This document shows, one piece after another, positions 61,852 to 64,000 of a stretch of 64,000 bases of DNA. This DNA comes from Roseivirga misakiensis. Its GTDB lineage: Bacteria; Bacteroidota; Bacteroidia; Cytophagales; Cyclobacteriaceae. A program made the position numbers and the translations under genes. Below the pieces are notes generated by a model. It saw nothing but the letters and a program-made list of their open reading frames with translations. It searched no databases and was not told the origin of the DNA. The number at the start of each line of letters is the position of its first letter. The first letter of the stretch is position 1. The stretch covers positions 248,001 to 312,000 of the forward strand of contig NZ_MDGQ01000003.1 of the NCBI RefSeq assembly GCF_001747105.1, read 5' to 3'.

Positions 61852-61878
61852 AACCGAATCACTACGTGATTCGGTTTT
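61852..61878 (+). terminator. terminator of rpsT
   Basis: A 12-bp stem (61852-61863 and 61867-61878) with a 3-base loop, followed by T residues. It begins 19 bases after the stop. Confidence 0.9.
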
Positions 61879-61940
61879 TTTATGTCTTTTACAAATTAAT
61901 TAATATATTTTGTCATATCTTTTCAGTATATATTTACTGA

Positions 61941-62630
61941 ATGGATGAAAAATTAAATATCTCAAGCTGGGCCCAGTCCGATCAGCCACGAGAAAAACTT
62001 CAAGAAAAAGGTAAATCCGTTCTCTCAGACGCAGAACTCATAGCCATCTTAATCGGTTCTGGCTCACAATCGTTAAGTGCCGTCGACCTTTCCAAACAAA
62101 TACTTACATCCGTCAGTAACGACCTCAATAGTTTAGCTAGACTAAGTGTATCAGAACTTAGAAAATTCAAAGGCATCGGCGCAGCCAAAGCCATATCAAT
62201 AGTGAGTGCTCTAGAACTCGGTCGTAGAAGAAAAAACAGATCGCTAGAAAACAGGTTACTAATCAAGAGCGCCAAAGATGTCTACGACCTAATGATCCCT
62301 GACTTACTAGATCAACCAACTGAGCAGTTCTGGATACTTATTCTCAACAGGAGCCATACCCTCATTTGCAAGAAACTAGTCAGCTTAGGTGGCATTTCAG
62401 GTACGATTGTCGACCCTAAAATTGTATTCAAAACAGCTTTGGACAATTTTGCCAGTAGCATAATCCTTGTTCATAATCACCCTAGCGGAAACCTTAATGC
62501 GAGCGAGGCAGACCTTAAAATAACTAACAAAATAAAGGAAGCAGGAAAACTACTCGAAATCAACGTTATCGACCATATCATATTTACAGATCATGGTTTT
62601 TTTAGCTTTTCTGATCAAGGCATTCTTTGA
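61941..62630 (+). CDS. radC: RadC family JAMM domain protein
   Basis: A 229-residue protein. The N-terminal helix-hairpin-helix segment (RKFKGIGAAKAISIVSALEL) is followed by the JAMM domain: His178 and His180 in HNHPSGN and Asp191 in the S-x-x-D motif. The name comes from an old DNA-repair assignment; the actual role of the chromosomal form is unclear. It is a full-length, housekeeping-type RadC. Confidence 0.93.
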   Translation: MDEKLNISSWAQSDQPREKLQEKGKSVLSDAELIAILIGSGSQSLSAVDLSKQILTSVSNDLNSLARLSVSELRKFKGIGAAKAISIVSALELGRRRKNRSLENRLLIKSAKDVYDLMIPDLLDQPTEQFWILILNRSHTLICKKLVSLGGISGTIVDPKIVFKTALDNFASSIILVHNHPSGNLNASEADLKITNKIKEAGKLLEINVIDHIIFTDHGFFSFSDQGIL

Positions 62631-62704
62631 CCGGAATTGATCACTAATAATTTCCTTTTCAGTGCAGTGAGGGCTAACTTCGCAGGAGTATAAACCGGCC
62701 TGTG

Positions 62705-63334
62705 ATGGCTTTATGTATGAAGCGAAATAACATTTTTGGAATCTTAGTTGTTGCCATCGTTGGGATTACCATTCTGAATTTTCTGACGGTTGGTGAAAGT
62801 ACAGAAGACTACATAGAGCGATTAAACACCGAACGCAAAGACAAAAATGGGTTTATGGTCTCGAGCACCTCACCATTAAAGGAAGAAGACCGCCGAAATT
62901 TTAAAGGTTTAAACTACTTCCCAATTAATGAGGATTACAAGGTAACAGCAAGACTGACCCTTTTAGAAAAACAAAGACCGATATTCATACCATCCACAAC
63001 TGGTGAAGAATTGAAGTACATTCCTTTTGGCTATGCCGAATTTGAGCTCAACGGAGCTCCCCAGAAAGTATTGATCTATCAGGATTGGGAAGAAACGGAC
63101 CCCAATAAATTATCGCTAATGTTTGCTGATGAAACGAGTGCATTTCAAACCTATGGTGGCGGTCGATACATTGATGTCATGTACAGAAATACAAATGCGG
63201 TTACCATAGACTTTAACACGGCCTACAACCCTTACTGTCATTTCAACGAGGAATATAGCTGCCCCATTCCACCCAGAGAAAACATATTAAAAATTCCTAT
63301 TGAGGCTGGCGAGAAGCTTTATAAAATTGAATAA
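62705..63334 (+). CDS. DUF1684 domain protein
   Basis: A 209-residue protein with an N-terminal membrane segment or signal anchor (NIFGILVVAIVGITILNFL). The rest matches DUF1684: 'NFKGLNYFPINEDYKV', 'ELNGAPQKVLIYQDW', then 'TYGGGRYIDVMY' and 'FNTAYNPYCHFNEEYSCPIPPREN', a pattern of conserved residues without known chemistry. I start at the ATG at 62705; the GTG before it and the ATG at 62717 are alternatives. Confidence 0.85.
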   Translation: MALCMKRNNIFGILVVAIVGITILNFLTVGESTEDYIERLNTERKDKNGFMVSSTSPLKEEDRRNFKGLNYFPINEDYKVTARLTLLEKQRPIFIPSTTGEELKYIPFGYAEFELNGAPQKVLIYQDWEETDPNKLSLMFADETSAFQTYGGGRYIDVMYRNTNAVTIDFNTAYNPYCHFNEEYSCPIPPRENILKIPIEAGEKLYKIE

Positions 63335-63360
63335 ACCGTTAATTGAAAAAGCTAAATCCT

Positions 63361-63368
63361 TAATTTTG
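63361..63368 (+). promoter_or_regulatory. TAATTTTG -7 element before pheT
   Basis: A perfect TAnnTTTG 32 bases before the pheT ATG; the -33 region is weak (TTG at 63343-63345). Confidence 0.4.
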
Positions 63369-63400
63369 GCATTCCGCTAATCGGATCAATTCAATACTTA

Positions 63401-64000
63401 TGAAGATTTCCCTTAATTGGTTAAAACAATACATTGACTTACCTGAAACACCTCAGGAAATCAGCAAGCAGTTGACAAGCTCAGGATTAGAAGTAGAGGG
63501 TCTTGAAGAAATCGAAAGCATTAAAGGTGGATTAAAAGGTCTTGTTATTGGCGAGGTACTTACTTGTGAAAAACACCCTGGAGCAGATAAGTTGAGCATT
63601 ACCACCGTAGACATTGGCCAGGATACACCAGCGCCTATTGTATGCGGCGCTCCAAATGTAGCAGCTGGACAGAAAGTTGTAGTAGCGACGGTAAATACTA
63701 TGCTTTACCCAGCTGGTGGCGATCCATTTAAAATAAAAAAGGCAAAAATCAGAGGTGAGGTTTCAGAAGGTATGATTTGTGCCGAAGACGAAATTGGTCT
63801 GGGTAGCGGACACGATGGTATTTTAGTTTTAGACACTGATTTACCGAATGGCACACCTGCCAGTACATATTTCAAAGTAGAATCGGATTTCGTTTATGAA
63901 ATTGGTCTTACACCAAACAGAGCGGATGCTGCATCACATTTAGGCACGGCTAGAGACCTGAAGGCGTTGTTTAATCGAGAGGTAAAACTTCCATCGATTG
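63401..64000 (+). CDS. pheT: phenylalanine--tRNA ligase beta subunit, 5' part
   Basis: 200 codons of PheT run off the right edge. The start MKISLNWLKQYIDLPETPQEIS is typical. The EMAP-II-like tRNA-binding domain (about 40-155; KHPGADKLSITTVDIG, IVCGAPNVAAGQKVVVA, GMICAEDEIGLG) is visible, followed by the B1-like start FVYEIGLTPNRADAASHLGTARDL. Together with PheS it charges tRNA(Phe). The pheS gene is not in this window next to it. Confidence 0.96.

Noticed and set aside
1-64000. CRISPR arrays, insertion sequences, integrases, toxin-antitoxin pairs or known defence systems
   Set aside because: None was found: no regular spaced repeats, no transposase or Cas-like frames.

Overview
The window looks like a chromosomal segment of a marine or soil Bacteroidota bacterium, most likely in the order Cytophagales (a Roseivirga/Fulvivirga/Marivirga-type relative; the genus is a guess). 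The evidence is a T9SS-type secreted protein, TonB-receptor-like outer-membrane barrels with carboxypeptidase-regulatory N-termini, BF3164/DUF4221-type lipoproteins, DUF3078, DUF4295 and DUF5522 proteins, bacillithiol genes (bshC, ytxJ-like), a Pif1-type helicase with a C-terminal HTH domain, and repeated Bacteroidota-type promoter elements (TAnnTTTG about 19 bp after a TTTG-like box). The tmRNA tag ends in ALAA. No tRNA, rRNA, insertion sequence, integrase, prophage or CRISPR array was seen.

Layout. 1-6.7 kb: a small zinc-ribbon-like protein, a Pif1-like helicase, then AT-rich small membrane and secreted proteins of unknown function. 6.7-7.1 kb: ssrA (tmRNA) with its terminator on the minus strand. 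7.2-9.0 kb: dnaX, split by a -1 frameshift at a run of ten A. 9-17 kb: envelope proteins (DUF3078, LysM/lytic transglycosylase), an O-methyltransferase, an M16 peptidase, a cyclase-like/SRPBCC protein, a GT9 glycosyltransferase and a DUF4221 lipoprotein. 17-27 kb: aminopeptidase P-GNAT-RidA operon, a membrane alpha/beta hydrolase, a short MscS-like protein, rmuC, a GroES-like protein, a fatty-acid desaturase and an FAD amine oxidase. 27-31 kb: hemB preceded by a five-gene membrane/regulator cluster (two DUF2975 paralogues, CPBP protease, small secreted protein, XRE regulator). 31-38 kb: two large outer-membrane barrels and a lipoprotein with two RskA-like domains. 38-42 kb: ornithine aminotransferase and a DUF5522-bPH2-bPH2 operon. 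42-45 kb: rpmB, an exported aminopeptidase P, rpmG, a DUF4295 ribosome-associated protein and ftsY. 45-50.5 kb: a propeller lipoprotein, rimO, bshC and 5-formyl-THF cyclo-ligase. 50.5-57.4 kb: a giant T9SS substrate, a lipoprotein, mnmD-ispF and a second M16 peptidase. 57.5-64 kb: a fused E1 alpha/beta dehydrogenase with a ytxJ-like gene, secreted proteins, rpsT, radC, a DUF1684 protein and the 5' part of pheT.

How it fits together. Most of the window is core housekeeping: replication (dnaX), ribosome and translation (rpmB, rpmG, DUF4295, rpsT, rimO, ssrA, pheT, mnmD), protein targeting (ftsY), haem (hemB), isoprenoid (ispF), folate and thiol chemistry (bshC, ytxJ-like). These genes are interleaved with accessory envelope genes typical of the phylum. 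The points most worth a second look are the dnaX frameshift with an upstream Shine-Dalgarno-like element, the duplicated DUF2975/CPBP/XRE cluster, the cysteine-rich insertion in ornithine aminotransferase, the duplicated RskA-like lipoprotein, and the minimal MscS-like protein.
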